NCBI GenBank assembly: GCA_014871385.1
Contig: CM026429.1
Coordinates: 12,561,783-12,625,782, forward strand
Direction: 5' to 3'
Origin: Ceratodon purpureus
Taxonomy: Eukaryota > Streptophyta > Bryopsida > Pseudoditrichales > Ditrichaceae
Length of the DNA stretch: 64,000 bases
Under the pieces are notes generated by a model. It saw only the letters and a list, made by a program, of their open reading frames with translations, had not been told where the DNA came from and searched no databases. The translations under genes and the position numbers were made by a program. Below, in pieces: positions 20,707 to 33,215 of this stretch (position 1 is the first letter of the stretch; the number at the start of each line of letters is the position of its first letter).

Positions 20707-23158
20707 ATGGAGTCAGGAGAGTCACAATCCGGGAGGTGGTGGTGTCCGCGAGGAGCACCTAGCATCATCCCAAGCTCCATTGGTGGAACCCTTGGAACGT
20801 TGTTGATCGCCACTCTACTTGCATATGTCGTGGTGTTGCACCAGCGCCGGAAGAAGTTACCTCCGGGACCTTGGCCATGGCCCATAGTCGGCAATCTGGG
20901 TGTTTTGTCTGGTCTGCCGCATCGAAACTTGCACAAGCTGGCTGCCAAGTATGGCGGCCTCATGTATCTCCAGCTGGGTAAGTCATGCGCATTTGCAAGT
21001 AGAGTCCACTTGTCGATTTGCCGGACGAGTGCGCTTGGTTGTATTTTGAGATTTGACAGCTTAATCGCAGAGGTTAGAATGCATTTGAGTTATTTTCTTG
21101 TGTAGATTAGATCAACGTGGGCGAGATTCTTTAGATTTGTAAGCTTATGGGTCGCGTAACTGACTACAGTTGGTCGCCGTGCGGACTCCATTAGGTCAAG
21201 TGCCCTGTCTCGTGGTGTGCACTGCCGCAGCAGCGAAGGATTTGTTCAAAACCCACGACGCGACATTTTCCAACCGACCCAAGAGACTGGACCACCAGGT
21301 CATATCTGGGGCTACTTACAAAAGCTTGACAAGCGCTCCTTATGGGCCTTACTGGCGCCAGGTTCGAAGGGTGTGCAACACCGAGTTATTCTCCCCTGCG
21401 CAACATCAATCTCATGAGAGCGTCAGGCAAGAGGAGATTCACAGCATGATGAAGGTTCTCATGCAGGCCTCGCAGACTGGGGATGCCATCGACCTCCAAA
21501 GTTGGTCGACCGGGGTGACTGCCAACAACATGACCAGGATGCTCATCAACAAGAGGTAATTCTTCCACTTGCAATGACGAATCTTTAACTGCAAAGCTGC
21601 CATGATAGCATAGCCATTGCCACAATTGTTGGAGAGTATATGGCAGCTTCTTGTTGAGTACAGGCAGTGATGCTACTCCCCGAAACGCTCTGTAAAGATT
21701 TTCAGATTTCTATAGCGCTGTCTTCTTGCCTTTGTTGCTAATCTTAAACACTTGTAGGATACTCCTCTTCTATAATATGACTCCTTGTACGACTTGCTCT
21801 GTCCATGAGTGGCTAAGATATGAAGAGGCTAAGATATTAAGAGTGAGACTATGGTGCAAAAATTGTGGAGGTAGAGACCTAGATCGTAATGAGTAAATGA
21901 AACCTTCAATGTATCTGAATAGTGTTGAGGATTTTGGATGTGTGAACTGGCAACTCTTCAACATTTTCGAAACTTTTCAGAAACCGAACCAGAATAATCA
22001 CTGACGTCAAATGTGCCCTGTTTGCGGAACAGATACTTTGGAACTGACATTTCAGATCAGCAACAACAGAAAGACTTCGAGGAGCTGATAGATCACGTAT
22101 TTGGTGCAGCTGGAGCCTCCTACATCAGCGACTTCATCCCATACTTGCTCTTCGTCGAAAAGTTGCGGGGAACTGTAAGGAAGCTTGAAGCCATTCGAGC
22201 ATTTCTAAGAAGAGTTCTGGGCAAGATCTTCGAGGTGGAGAAGCACAGGCAACGGACACTGGAGGGGAAGCGAGACGCGAACTACGTGCCGGACTTTGTG
22301 GATGTATTGTTGAAGACGCCGCTTGATGATGGAGAGCAATTTACTGACGGAGAGATCATATCCATTCTTTCAGTATGAATTCCTGCATTGCACCACTTAA
22401 TCTCTCCTGTATGCTTAGATAGAAACATAATTATTCATGTCAAAACTCTGCTCATACTGCAAGACAGTCACTGCTGACTCAAAACCACAATTATTGCTAA
22501 CCTGAAATCTGTTCTCGAAATTTGATTGCAGAGCATGATGTCTGCTGGAACGGAATCCAGTGCAAATACGGTGGTGTGGGCGATGTCAGAGCTCATGTTG
22601 AACCCGGATATGAGGAAGCAGGCTCAGGAGGAGCTCGATGCGGTGGTTGGAAGCGGACGTCTCGTGCAAGAATCAGACATTCCAAACCTGCCATTCCTCC
22701 GTGCCATCATCAAGGAGACGTTTCGTTTGCATCCTGCTGTGCCCTTATCGGTTCCTCGTTGCTCCAACCAACCATGTGTAGTTGCAGGGTGCCATTTTCC
22801 AGCAAACACCAGGCTGATACTCAACATCTTTGCCATTCATCGTGATCCAACTGTATATGAAAATCCAGATAGTTTTCAGCCGAGGAGGTTCCTGGAGCAG
22901 CACCCCGAGGTGGATCATATATCGGGTCAGAGCTCCTATAAGCTGATCCCGTTTGGTGTGGGGCGACGAATGTGCCCGGCTTACAATCTGGGTAACACCA
23001 TGGTGATACTGATGGTGGCCAACCTTGTGCACAGCTTCGACTGGAGCCTGCCCAAGGGAGTGGGCCTCAACATGGCTGAGGTTTTCAAGCTTGTGAATTT
23101 TAGGAAGGAGGCCCTGTCGTTGATTGCCAAACCTAGAAGCCCAGCTTACTTGTACTGA
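20707..23158 (+). CDS. Cytochrome P450, A-type (CYP71 clan-like), four exons
   Basis: Exons 20707-20977, 21195-21555, 22033-22372 and 22532-23158 give 532 residues, normal for a plant P450. Residues about 25-45 form the ER membrane anchor, followed by basic RRKK and the proline hinge PPGP (52-55). The I-helix oxygen motif is AGTES (329-333), the K-helix ExxR is ETFR (386-389), the PERF-like motif is FQPRRF, and the haem loop is [10 protein letters not shown] with the thiolate Cys472. The second exon begins after an internal acceptor (ccattag at 21188-21194), chosen because it rejoins [14 protein letters not shown] in phase; the earlier AG at 21169 breaks the frame. It would act as an ER monooxygenase with a reductase partner. 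The sequence resembles the clan of flavonoid and phenylpropanoid hydroxylases, but the substrate cannot be assigned. The last I-helix residue is Ser rather than the usual Thr, which is tolerated in some members. Confidence 0.92.
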
Positions 23159-23220
23159 TTTGTATTGTTAGCTCCACCTTTGAAAGATTCTGGACAAGCA
23201 GGTTGCCATGTGTTTGAATC

Positions 23221-24844
23221 TTACTTTGATTTAATTCGTGGATCTTGGAAGGCTCGAGGCCAATCGCGGGGAGAAAGATTAGGCTGCAGGTCAATGTATT
23301 GCACGGCCTTGAGAATACCTGCCGCACATCTTTCCTTTCCAAAATATATGTGAGGCTTATCTTCCGCGTACTCTGAGTACCATTTCAGAAGCTCCTCTAT
23401 GGCATTCCCTACCTGGAGATTCTATATCACCTACCCAATTTCAGAGCAGACCAAAGAGGATTGACACAAGGGATGCAGTTGCAGAAAAATATCCCGGTAT
23501 GTGGCTTGTTTGAAAGAGGGGAAGTCCATTTTTCTACAATGACCCTGAAGACATCTGACTCACTGAAGACCTCAGCATCATTTCCAAAACCACCGCACAC
23601 AGGAATCTTTTCAGGTGAACATCCTTCAGATATGAGCTTCTTCAGTAGGTATGCAAGGCCTTTTCCAGCCCCTCGTCGGTAGCACATCAAGGTCGACTGC
23701 TCCGCTGCAATGTCAACAGAAGTGAAATAACCAATTAGTGAACCATATAAGACAAGGACTCTGGACCTTTAGATGTCTTCTGATGTGAAGTGTCAGCATT
23801 TTAATAATGCTAAGTGCCAAGCATCTGTCTCTATCCTTGCGAAAGACGACTTGTTTAACGTACAATGTCATATCTAACTCATCAAATCTTTCCGTCGAAG
23901 TTTTGATGGCTTCTTTCATTGCCCACATAAAATTGAAGCTCATTTTATGTAGTCAGCTTAGCGGTCAACATACCAGATATGAACATCATAGCCTTACGTT
24001 CCTCACATCAGGAATCCATACATACACCTTCGTATTTGCCCAACTTCATTAAGTACCACTCAAAACTCTACACAAACTGTTTCAATTTAATGCCAGGTCT
24101 AAGCGTCCGTAATCAACCGCTCGGAGAATCTAACAGAATTCAGAAATTAAGAATTTCGGGAAGGTACATGCACCATTCTCCTAGCAAGCGACACACCTGA
24201 AATTTCAAGTGCACTCGACAAGTGCCTCTCAATTCTAACCCTGATTTAGCTCTTCTCAGACGTTGAAATCCTGACAAATTTATGCAAAGTTCATTCTGAA
24301 ATAGTGACCCCTTGCGGTATTCCTTCGCCTCCGCTCGATAAATCATAACCGCCCAGGTAGTGGATTCTACAGTTTATGTTTTCGATTTGGAGGTTGGAGC
24401 CTAGGGCCAACCTTTCAGAAATTCTGGGGCGCTCTTGCGAGCACCGCAGGGGGGTTGGAAATAGTTTTCAACCAGCAATTGACGCGTCTCGGTAAAACCT
24501 CACTAACTGCGTCATTGCCCCAAGCGCAAAGATAAATTGCCCTTCGCTCCAGAATCTTCATATCCTTGGAGAAAGCTGGAATGCCAACAACCAATATCGG
24601 ATAATGACGCCCAATTTTTCGAATCATAGACAATGAGTGAACTGCGACAGCTTCGGTGACATATTAAAAGGTATACCAACCTTAAAGCCCTTCCCTCTTC
24701 GTTCTAAGCAAACTGGAGCACCCTATCAAACATCAAAAAAAGGATGCATTAACCCTATACAAATACGAAGAGAACACAATAAACGAATACCATTGTATTG
24801 TCGAGTACTGAAACGATCAACTGTGGAGCTCCCGAGAACTTCAT
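23221..24844 (-). pseudogene. Degenerate sucrose-phosphatase-like gene
   Basis: Exon pieces match plant sucrose-6-phosphate phosphatase in order. 24844-24791 encodes MKFSGAPQLIVSVLDNTM (family: LMIVSDLDHTMV). About 23943-23880 encodes a KISFYV-like segment. 23704-23538 encodes GAVDLDVLP and then GAGKGLAYLLKKLISEGCSP. 23412-23221 encodes IEELLKWYSEYAEDKPHI, KERCAAGILKAV and NLSPRDWPRAF with a TAA stop. The enzyme family removes phosphate from sucrose-6-phosphate in the cytosol. Here the HAD nucleophile Asp (DLDHT) is Val (VLDNT), and the Mg-binding GDSGND has become GGFGND. GAVDLDVLP and GAGKG lie in frames one base apart, and the STGRS region is barely recognisable. It is therefore either a pseudogene or an expressed, catalytically dead relative. 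Its stop lies 62 bp from that of the P450 on the other strand. Confidence 0.65.
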
Positions 24845-26711
24845 GGTAACTCAAATTCCACTTCCTGATGCTTGAACTTCACCGATCTCTGTGAGCAACC
24901 AGGATTGATCTGTATGTGAAACAACTCAAAAACAGAGGTAAAAGGGTACTGAACCCCAATAATTCAGTAAAAGGAAACAATTCAGCATGTGAAATATTCC
25001 CCAAGCAAACAACGATCTGGGTGAAGCAATAAGATCAAAGCCTATTTAGCCAATGGTCGGGCCGACGAAGTGAAGCAAAAAACCAGATCATTGCTCTGCT
25101 TCTTGGACGAAATAGAAACTTGACAGCAACACTAGACGATCTAAAACTAGCTACGGCGTATTACTTTGACAACGAAAACTTCTAAACCTCTCTTCTAAAC
25201 ACTTATAACGAACTTGATGCAAAAACCTTCCCGAAGTCTCGCAATGCTTGTGTCTATCCAAAAGAATCAACACATTATCCTCCACAATTCCACAAATAAA
25301 CTCTCCAGCATCCGCCTCTTGCATGCGCTAACACTGAATTCAATTACCTCCCGCGGAGCACCCGTAGAGTACGATGACGCCGCAACCTAACAAAGAAACC
25401 GCAACGTTGCCTGCTATGGTGCAGCCTTAGGAGGATGCTAATTGCCTGCACACATGCATCCGCGTCCGCGTGCATTGTTGATCGTCAATGCAACGATATA
25501 TCAGCGTCTTGAGGTACTCGTCCCAGCAACCAGATTACCCGCGAAGAATTCCATCTGATTTCAGACCTTCACTCTGCTCTCAACCATTTGATTTACAATC
25601 TCCCAAACCAGTTGCTTCAAATCAACAAATCAACACCTCACCGATCGCAACGAGCGTCGACGTCAGGTTTCGAAGTTATAAGCTAAGTCCGTCTCTCGAA
25701 ATACTCACAGTGCTTGTGTAAAACAGTAATATCCCCTTTGCTATTATACAGGTATCATGAACGCCGTATGTCGCTGCCCTCGAAAGAAGCGCTCTGAATT
25801 CAACGTTTCACAGATTTCTAGATGGAAATGAAGCTTTGGACCATATGGGCTATGATGAGACAGTTTTTGTAGTTTGACGAGAGGCACAAATTGGTACGGG
25901 ACTAGGATCCAACTTGTACCAGTATGGCTGCTGGCATGTTGTACTGGAATGGCAACAGGGGACCAGAATCCAATTAAACATGGTACAAATTATATCTATC
26001 CAACTTACAGTTTTGACGATTTCATTTGCTGATCATGAACCAGATCAGTCACCCATGTTGATACTTATTAGTACCGCATAAATATCATATATACACTGGG
26101 CTTGTAAGTTGTGGCCCCTATAGCATAAACAGAAGTAAGATATTTCTTCATTAGGCCGCTTGCAAAGTTGAAATTAGAATGGATAACACATATTTTATTT
26201 CAATTTTTAGCTGAATGTTTTGAACATGAAGCGATTTTTATTTTATTTTTAAAGCAACAGGCGAATCTAAAACTAGCTGCCGGCTCTCCTAGACGTTCAT
26301 TGACCCCGAGTCCTGTGGCAGGTGGGGTCAAGGGTGAAGTGTAGGCAGCGCCTGGAGCGAGTGGGGTGTACAGAAACATGGGCCAAAACAACTGTCTGTG
26401 TCTTTTGGGATGGTGTCCGTGGTCCTTTGATGCTTCGGACATCTCAACGAAATTCCATCTCCGAGTTGGCCTTTCGCAGGTTTGCAACAGTGACGTCGGC
26501 CGAGAGGCGTAATCACAGCGTCACGCTGCAAAAGGTCAAGACTCAAGAGTGTGCACTGGGTACGTCCAGAGCAGCCACTTGTACAATTGAATTGACACCC
26601 TCGATGCAAATCATTAGTGGCGCAAGTGGTGATGAAATGTTTCCCAGAGAAGCTGGCTGCGAATGCGGTGCGCTGGTGACAGCATGGCTAAAACTGTTTT
26701 ATTGATTAATA
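24845..26711. other. Intergenic
   Basis: No gene is supported. The 26322-26705 (+) and 26328-26609 (-) frames overlap on opposite strands and neither resembles a known protein. Confidence 0.35.
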
Positions 26712-26813
26712 CTCCCTCTGTCCCATAATGACTTTCTCGTAGGTTCTCTCAAATCTACCTGTGGAGGTAGATTTGAGAGAACCTACGAGAAAGTCATTAT
26801 GGGACAGAGGGAG
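26712..26813. mobile_element. Stowaway-like MITE, perfect foldback hairpin with TA duplication
   Basis: Two 49-bp arms (26712-26760 and 26765-26813) are exact reverse complements around a 4-bp GTGG loop. The ends read CTCCCTCTGTCCCATAAT and are flanked by TA on both sides (26710-26711 and 26814-26815). This is the hallmark of Stowaway elements mobilised by plant mariner-like transposases, whose ends begin CTCCCTCCGT. Perfect arms mean a recent insertion or maintenance as a hairpin. The transcript would fold into a small-RNA precursor shape. Confidence 0.9.
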
Positions 26814-27804
26814 TAATACAGATCAAATCAGTAACTTCAAAAGACACATTTGCATATCTTTCAGCCATATATGGTGGTAGACATACCCCATGTGGTGGGT
26901 TCTCTGAAATGGTTCTTTACTATTCAACTTAATATGGTTGTAATAACTCTGGATTTGTATGTGTTATAACCTTCCATCTTTGATTCTTGATGATTGGATG
27001 CATAAGATTATCATGTCCATTTGGGGTGTCTTAACTATCCACATTTTACTACTTTCATTTTGTACTTTAACAATTCATAACTTACTCATGTTAACTCTAA
27101 AAAATATGAAATCACTTGGGTTAAACTCCAATTTCAGATGACAACATATGCAAGACATTTCCATGACGACATAATGTTTTCTATAAGATTCTATTTCATT
27201 TTTCTAGCTAATACAGGTACTTCTACCTTCATACATAAATTATTGAAACAACTTCCAGCGTTGAAGTCCAGACTTTTGCTGCCGGTTTCATTCATCATTC
27301 ATGTGTTGAGTGATTCGCATTCTTCACAAAAGTCAATCAGTTCCGTGGTGTACACAAGACCAATCCAATGTAGACTCGTACTGTTTCTTGCAGATTGTAA
27401 GATTGGGTTTGTGAATTTCTGTCTTTACCAAAGATGAAACAGTCTGCAAATTACAACGCCGTGATACAAGAGGAGTTTTCTCCGCTCTACATACCTTTCT
27501 TTCTAATCCTAAACATTGATTATCTTACTAATCCTAAACATTGACTACAATTCTAAATTCTCTCTGCCAACGCCGTTGATTTCTTCGAGATAGCGCGGCC
27601 TTGAATCATAATTCTAAACCAAAATTTCTTCATGTAACCAAATATTCTTCAGGGTCACTAACCTAAGTCGGCAGCTTAAAAATATGCCGTGGGTTGTTGA
27701 TGACCTAATTATCCCACGAAGGGGACATGCGTATGATTTTACTATACATATTCGCAAAATTTTGCAGTATGGCTAGACGAAGAAATGATCAGCCTGCGTG
27801 TGTT
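26814..27804. other. Intergenic, 3' side of the DREB-like gene
   Basis: AT-rich sequence without a supportable gene. The frame 27138-27437 (+) is not recognisable. Confidence 0.35.
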
Positions 27805-28740
27805 TTAACGCCGCGGCGGCTGTTGAGGAGAGGTCGGCGGCATGGGCTCGTCGCGCGTGTCCCAGAGGTCGAGATTCTCGGGCACTAGCGGATCGGTCCG
27901 GACGGGTCGGTCAAGGTCGAGGTTGAGAAACTGGGAATCGAGACTCTCGTCCTGCCATGGGCAATCGGTGGGGTTGAAAGAGGCGCCGGCGGCGCTCTCC
28001 TTGGAGGGGGAGATGCTAGAGTTCGACTCGTTGTCCTCGTCCAAGCTGTGCGACGGGGAGGGATAGTCGGATTCGAATTGGTCGAGGAACGTTTGGATGT
28101 CCTTGAGGTGCTCCCCGGACGCCGAATGGCTGGGGCGCAACCCTTCGTCGCAGTAATGCTGCAGCTGGTGGAACTCAGGTAAGCTGGAATACGCTCGATG
28201 AGGTAGCGACGACGAGGAGGAAGTGGCGCTCGCTTCTGCCATGGCGCCGGCGCTATGGCTACCGCTACGCAAATGTTCTTCACCGGCAATGCCAGCGGCG
28301 TGTTGAGCGTGAGGAGGCCCAATCTGCTCACCGATCTCATTGTTCCCCATTGTAACCGCCGGAGGAGCGCTCGAATCCATTACTACGGGTTCCGAAGCAG
28401 GAACCGAGTCGAGCCCAGCTGACTCATGCGCGGGCAAGTTGAGCTCCGCGAGGGGACCATACAATTTCCGCGCGGCAATATCATACGCTAACGCTGCTTC
28501 TTTCGCAGTCGCAAAGCTCCCTAACCACAACCGCGCCCGTTTCTCAGGCTCCCGAATCTCTGCAACCCATTTCCCCCACGTTCTCTGTCGCACCCCCCGG
28601 TACTCACACGTCGCGTTCTGCGGACCGCCCTTGCCCTTCATTGATCCCTTCTTCCATCTCTTCCCCGTCTTCCGAGGCGGCTTCTCAATATGACCCGCGG
28701 TCGGACTCAGCTTCTCATTCCCCTGATTATCTAACTGCAT
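27805..28740 (-). CDS. DREB subfamily AP2/ERF transcription factor (DREB2/A-2-like), intronless
   Basis: A 311-residue single-exon protein starts at ATG 28740-28738. A basic stretch ([20 protein letters not shown], 23-42) is the nuclear localisation and KGGPxN motif typical of DREB2 proteins just before the AP2 domain. The AP2 domain spans about 47-103: [20 protein letters not shown], then [27 protein letters not shown]. It has the KWVAEIRE arrangement of dehydration-responsive-element binders. The long C-terminal half is Ser-rich and ends in acidic and hydrophobic patches ([22 protein letters not shown]) that look like a transactivation region. It would bind GCCGAC-type DRE/CRT elements in promoters of drought, heat or cold genes. 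Earlier frame extension upstream lacks an ATG, so this start is preferred. Confidence 0.93.
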   Translation of the reverse strand: MQLDNQGNEKLSPTAGHIEKPPRKTGKRWKKGSMKGKGGPQNATCEYRGVRQRTWGKWVAEIREPEKRARLWLGSFATAKEAALAYDIAARKLYGPLAELNLPAHESAGLDSVPASEPVVMDSSAPPAVTMGNNEIGEQIGPPHAQHAAGIAGEEHLRSGSHSAGAMAEASATSSSSSLPHRAYSSLPEFHQLQHYCDEGLRPSHSASGEHLKDIQTFLDQFESDYPSPSHSLDEDNESNSSISPSKESAAGASFNPTDCPWQDESLDSQFLNLDLDRPVRTDPLVPENLDLWDTRDEPMPPTSPQQPPRR

Positions 28741-30741
28741 TCCGATTCTCCTCACCGACCCTCTCCCGATCGCCCCCCTGTACTTAGTCGTAAACTCAAT
28801 TCCAAATCCTCCCGTCGCTAATAATCTCACCCCGAACACAAAACTCCTTAAACCCCAACTCCCCTCACTCCACAACACTATCAAATCCTCAGCTCAATTT
28901 CCAGTTCTAAAACACACCTTCCTCTTCAATTTCGCTCGCCTTCACTCCCAAGCTAACCCAAAAGCCACCAAACTCAATCCCCATTTCAATCCCAACTCAA
29001 ACCTCGAAACCTAACTTCTCTAATTCCGAATCGGCCTCTCAAGCTCGTCCCTCTCCACCAATTTATACAAAACTCGCAATTCAATGCTCTGCAGCTCACT
29101 CGAACCTACTAGAACTCTCCGGTCGTATTCAATTCAAGTTGCTGATCAACTCCATCCCATTTCTGGAGAGCTGATAAATTCTGAAATCTGCAAATTCTGT
29201 TTTGAATTGGGTTTGAATAACGTTCCTCATTTTTTAAGATCTCTCCAGGTACCAACTTGACGCAAAGCTGAGAGTTCAAGCTGATGTCTCGGTTGGGGGG
29301 GGAATGGCGTGGACTCCACGTCAGCACAAAAAGAGAAGGCGCCCGAGAAGGTCAGGCTCCACGTGGCCAGGTGGCAGGTGCCACATTCATCCGTGGGGGC
29401 GAGCTTGGGGGCGATATCATCCATGTGGGGGCGGATTATGTCGTGGGGTGGGGATGGAGTCATTCATTCGTCGGGGAGATGGGGGGGGGAGTGCGGCAGG
29501 TCGAGGGCGTGGCGGTGGGATCGAGCCAGCTGAGCAGGATGTAATCCAATCAGCAAAAGCAGTTGCAGGGCTGTTGTGGATCTGTGTCGGGTCGCACCTT
29601 CCGCCGGCAGATGGTGCTGCGAAGCAGGGGTCGGTGTGCGTTGGAGGATGGAGGGGGCACCCCTCGGACCTTTCTCAAAACCATGGAAAGATTATTTTTA
29701 TAATTAGATAATTAAAATAATCTTATTAATGATTATTTAATTAATATTAATATTAATATTATTTAATTATTATTTAAAAAATTAGGGTTTTTTTAACTAT
29801 TTTCTTCAAATTTATCATTGTTCTATGTTTGAGTAGTTCCCATAACAATTAAACAATTACATATACACAAGGGAAATCCAATTGCATCTGCCTGTTTGGC
29901 GTTTTCGAAGACACGTAAGGGAGTTTCACATGTGCTGGTTTTTGCTGACGTGCTGGGTGAATGATTAGTTCATTTTTCTATGCGGTTTACTGTTTGGGAA
30001 TTGGATTGGCTGCTGGTGCCATACCCTTTGTGGGGGCGATCAGGTGGGATGTTACCATATGGGATTATTTCCTTTCCGTCTTTGGGTGGGTGTATCAGAG
30101 CATGGATAATTGAGTATATTCTCATGTGTACAGTATCCCGACTGCTTGTATTCGTAAAAGGTCGAGGCACGTTGGGTGAGTTTACACATGCTGCCAGCAG
30201 GAGCATGGAGACTATGTTTCGATCGATCTCTTGCTGAATTCGTAGGTAAAAAGTCATGAAAACTTGGCAAGGAACGTGTAAATTTAGCACAAGACATATT
30301 GAAACGTAGGCTCTCGTGCTAGCAGGATGTGCAAATGCATCCATGGACACATTGTGCGGTTGGGTTGAGAGTTGCTATTGCTCATGAAATTACATTGAGT
30401 GTGTTTACACCTCCTTAGTGTAGAAAGTGCTGAAAATAGTAAAAAGCAGGGCTATGATATAGACTTCTAAGATTGCAAATGTAATTGATTAAATGCGAAT
30501 AATTCTTGTTTACTAAATAAGATAATTTCCACTTATATCTATGGGCAAGCATTTATATGCCTATTAGCTGTAAGTGAGAATACAAATTATGAAATTTTGG
30601 CAAGCCCTTCTTGCCATAAGGAGCCAAAAATCTACTTCAAAGTAGGCTTTTTATTATGTTTTTGCATTAGTATTTGGGTCTTCACGGCTTTTAATCTATA
30701 GATATAGCACGAGACATATTATAAAGCATGTTTGTTCTTCT
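28741..30741. other. Intergenic, 5' side of the DREB-like gene
   Basis: The first about 500 bp is CT-rich and likely the DREB leader and promoter. 29284-29660 is G-rich, then 29690-29790 turns into an AT-only stretch of ATTA/TTAAT units. No gene is supported. Confidence 0.35.
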
Positions 30742-30865
30742 GGCTAATAGTTTGTATAAACAAGCTAAATTTTTTAAACAAACCCAAATTTTGGTCTCGA
30801 AATGGCTAATAGTTTGTGTGAATAGGCTAAAAAATTTAAACAAACCCAAATTTTGGTCTAGAAAT
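30742..30865. repeat. Two tandem copies of a 62-bp unit
   Basis: 30742-30803 and 30804-30865 both start GGCTAATAGTTTGT and share AAACAAACCCAAATTTTGGT, differing at only a few positions. Confidence 0.85.
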
Positions 30866-31250
30866 TCAGTAAAAGGCTAAACTTAGAGTAGACTCCCTAC
30901 TCCAATTGGCACAAAAGTCTAGACAGACTAGCTGTGGAATTTATTAATTCAAGAATCTTACATACAATAACTAATGTGCTTTTTACTAGACCAATCTGCT
31001 TATAATGTCAACATTGTTATCCATCATTTACATTCTGCCAGCTTCAACAATTATCATAATGATTGAAAAAACTAGTAGAAATCACACAAAATTAAATTTA
31101 AAGATTTCAAGAGATACCTAATACTAACTATGTCACATGCAGATGCCAAAAAGGTCCTTACAATCACCATTTGGATATAAGAATGATATTGATAGATTCT
31201 TGAAAATTTGGTGGTTCACTCCAATCAATTATTGTTGTATCCGTGTGCTT

Positions 31251-31520
31251 GTGTTTGATCCATCAAGTGATGGAATATTCTATGAGCTTTATGTTTATTC
31301 AAACGTTGTACCTATCTGTCTATGTTTGATCCATTGAGCGATAGGTGCCTGTGTTTGATCCATCTAGTGATAGGATATTCTATGAGCTTTTATGTTTATT
31401 CAAAAGTTGTACCTATCTGTATGTGTTTGATCCATCGACTGATGGGATATTCTATGAGCCTTTATGTTTATTCAAAAGCTGCATGAGATTAAACTATCCA
31501 TTGATGGAATATTTTATAAT
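31251..31520. repeat. About 72-bp tandem repeat, three full and one truncated copy
   Basis: The unit starts GTGTTTGATCCATC, continues through GATATTCTATGAGC and TATGTTTATTCAAA, and recurs at about 31251, 31323 (cut short), 31351 and 31423. A worn fifth copy follows near 31490. Open frames here are repeat artefacts. Confidence 0.75.
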
Positions 31521-32519
31521 CTTTTATGTTTATTTAGAAATTGATTATAAGGTCATATTGGCATCTTTATTTTATAAGATGTCGTAAATGTTCCCATAAA
31601 AAAATGTTAGGTCCGATCTAGGAATGATAGTGACTTCTAGGAATGATAGTGACTTCTATCTTATCCTACTTGTGCATCCTCATTCACCTTTATGAGGTTT
31701 TATTAGATTTAATTGTTATAAAAATAGATCTTTTAAGATTATTACAAAATTTATTTTTTAATGTACAGTTCAAAAATACCACCACGTAATCAATTTTAAT
31801 ACAAATGGAAGTTGATAAAGCCTTCTAAATTTGATTTTCCAACATTTCTTCATTTCCCGTTCTTCCCTTCACTTACTCCATTAAACAGACATGATAATTC
31901 CATTTTTCGAAGAGATGAAAAATACCATTAAGATTTTATTTTTTTTGGACACATGGTACCTTTATTATCAAAGAATAAAATCACAAAAGAAACAAATGCA
32001 CGCGCAGAACCGAGCCAGGGTGGGGAGCCTAGGCTAGCGGATGAAGAGCGTGAGACACAACCAAATCACATGAATACCTGCCACAAATACCCCTATTTAA
32101 TCAAAAATCACCCCTAGAGGGCCTAAGTAAAATGTCCTTAAGATTTTCATTTGGACAACATAAAAAGCCTTAGGGACCTTCCAAAAGAGGTTTTCCACCT
32201 TGTTTGATGAGTGTCAAATTTCTCTTTAAAGAGCTCTATAAACCCTAAGCCTTTTCCATATGTTACATATAAACTAGTTTTTAATATCTACATAAAGGTT
32301 ATAAACATAAAGCTCACTTGGCAGCACCAAGTCACATTTTCGAGTAGATGATGTTTGGCGAAATGCTATGCCATTCCTTCAGTGTAGCAGCACCATTGTC
32401 CAGGCGATTAGAGCATCTTGGACATGGAAACTAAGTTGATAGCATGTACTCCAGCAAAAGCAAGAGAGATCTTCAACCTCACGAGGAGGATTCCAAGAGA
32501 TGACCGTATGGTCTTCATA
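31521..32519. other. AT-rich intergenic
   Basis: No gene is supported. A 19-bp direct duplication (aggaatgatagtgacttct) lies at about 31620-31657. Confidence 0.35.
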
Positions 32520-33215
32520 TCATACTCTCCTTTCACTCACACTTCCTCAGGTTGATAGTATCTCGCAACCTCTTCCTTGAAACACTCGAACTGCAGAGAT
32601 TCGTGTATCTCCTGGAGATAAATAATCTCATCAGCTTGTGTAGAGACGGACTTGCCAAGTGAATCTGAACAGAAGCTTTTCTGGCTTTAAGTGATTCATC
32701 AATGGGTAGAATCATTCATCAACTTGTCATAGAAGAGATTATGTATCTCAGCCACTTCCAAGCGCCAGAATATATCTCTGCCCGGATTTGACGACAGCTC
32801 CCCAGTCTTATCTAAGACAAAATGGCGAGCAATATGAGTTAGAAAGACTGGAAACTGAAATTTGGATCACAACTAACTATATCAGGGGAGGAAAAAAGAA
32901 TTACAAACAATGCGTAAGGGTTTAAAAAACGTAGCAGCAAGATAACCGCACGCACTGAAGTTTAGTTTCCGAAACAGATAGATGAATAGCTTGACCCTGG
33001 ATATATTTTCAGAAAAAGAATAGATCGATCACAATCAATAGCATGTTCTGAACATGGTGTCCGCGATTTGCAGACTGCACAGTAACATATAACATTATCA
33101 CCAAAAGGGGGAGCACATTTTACCTGCAGCCAAACGCGTTGAAAGATAAGAGATCCAATCGCAAGGCAGCTCCACCATTTAATGATAACTCCTTGTTAGC
33201 TCATTATGCATTTGT
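32520..33215 (-). pseudogene. Partial tandem copy of RMI2 (exon 1-like and exon 4-like parts only)
   Basis: 33119-33205 matches the 3' part of RMI2 exon 1 and its donor. 32655-32815 matches RMI2 exon 4 with the downstream flank, including DIFWRLEVAEIHNLFYDKLM and the same CATTGA end. The intron-derived stretch near 32880 (tcaggggaggaaaaaa…) also has its counterpart near 33780. Exons 2 and 3 are absent: the spacing between the matched parts is only about 300 bp against about 840 bp in the intact gene. The lost exons encode the core of the OB fold. The duplication is tandem and in the same orientation, and the surviving exon 4 is still open, so the copy is not very old. Confidence 0.75.

Noticed and set aside
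26322-26705. A 127-codon frame next to the Stowaway-like element
   Set aside because: An overlapping opposite-strand frame is equally long and neither resembles a protein family.
31980-32110. Possible LINE or SINE 3' end near a T-rich stretch
   Set aside because: No poly(A), box A/B or target duplication could be seen.
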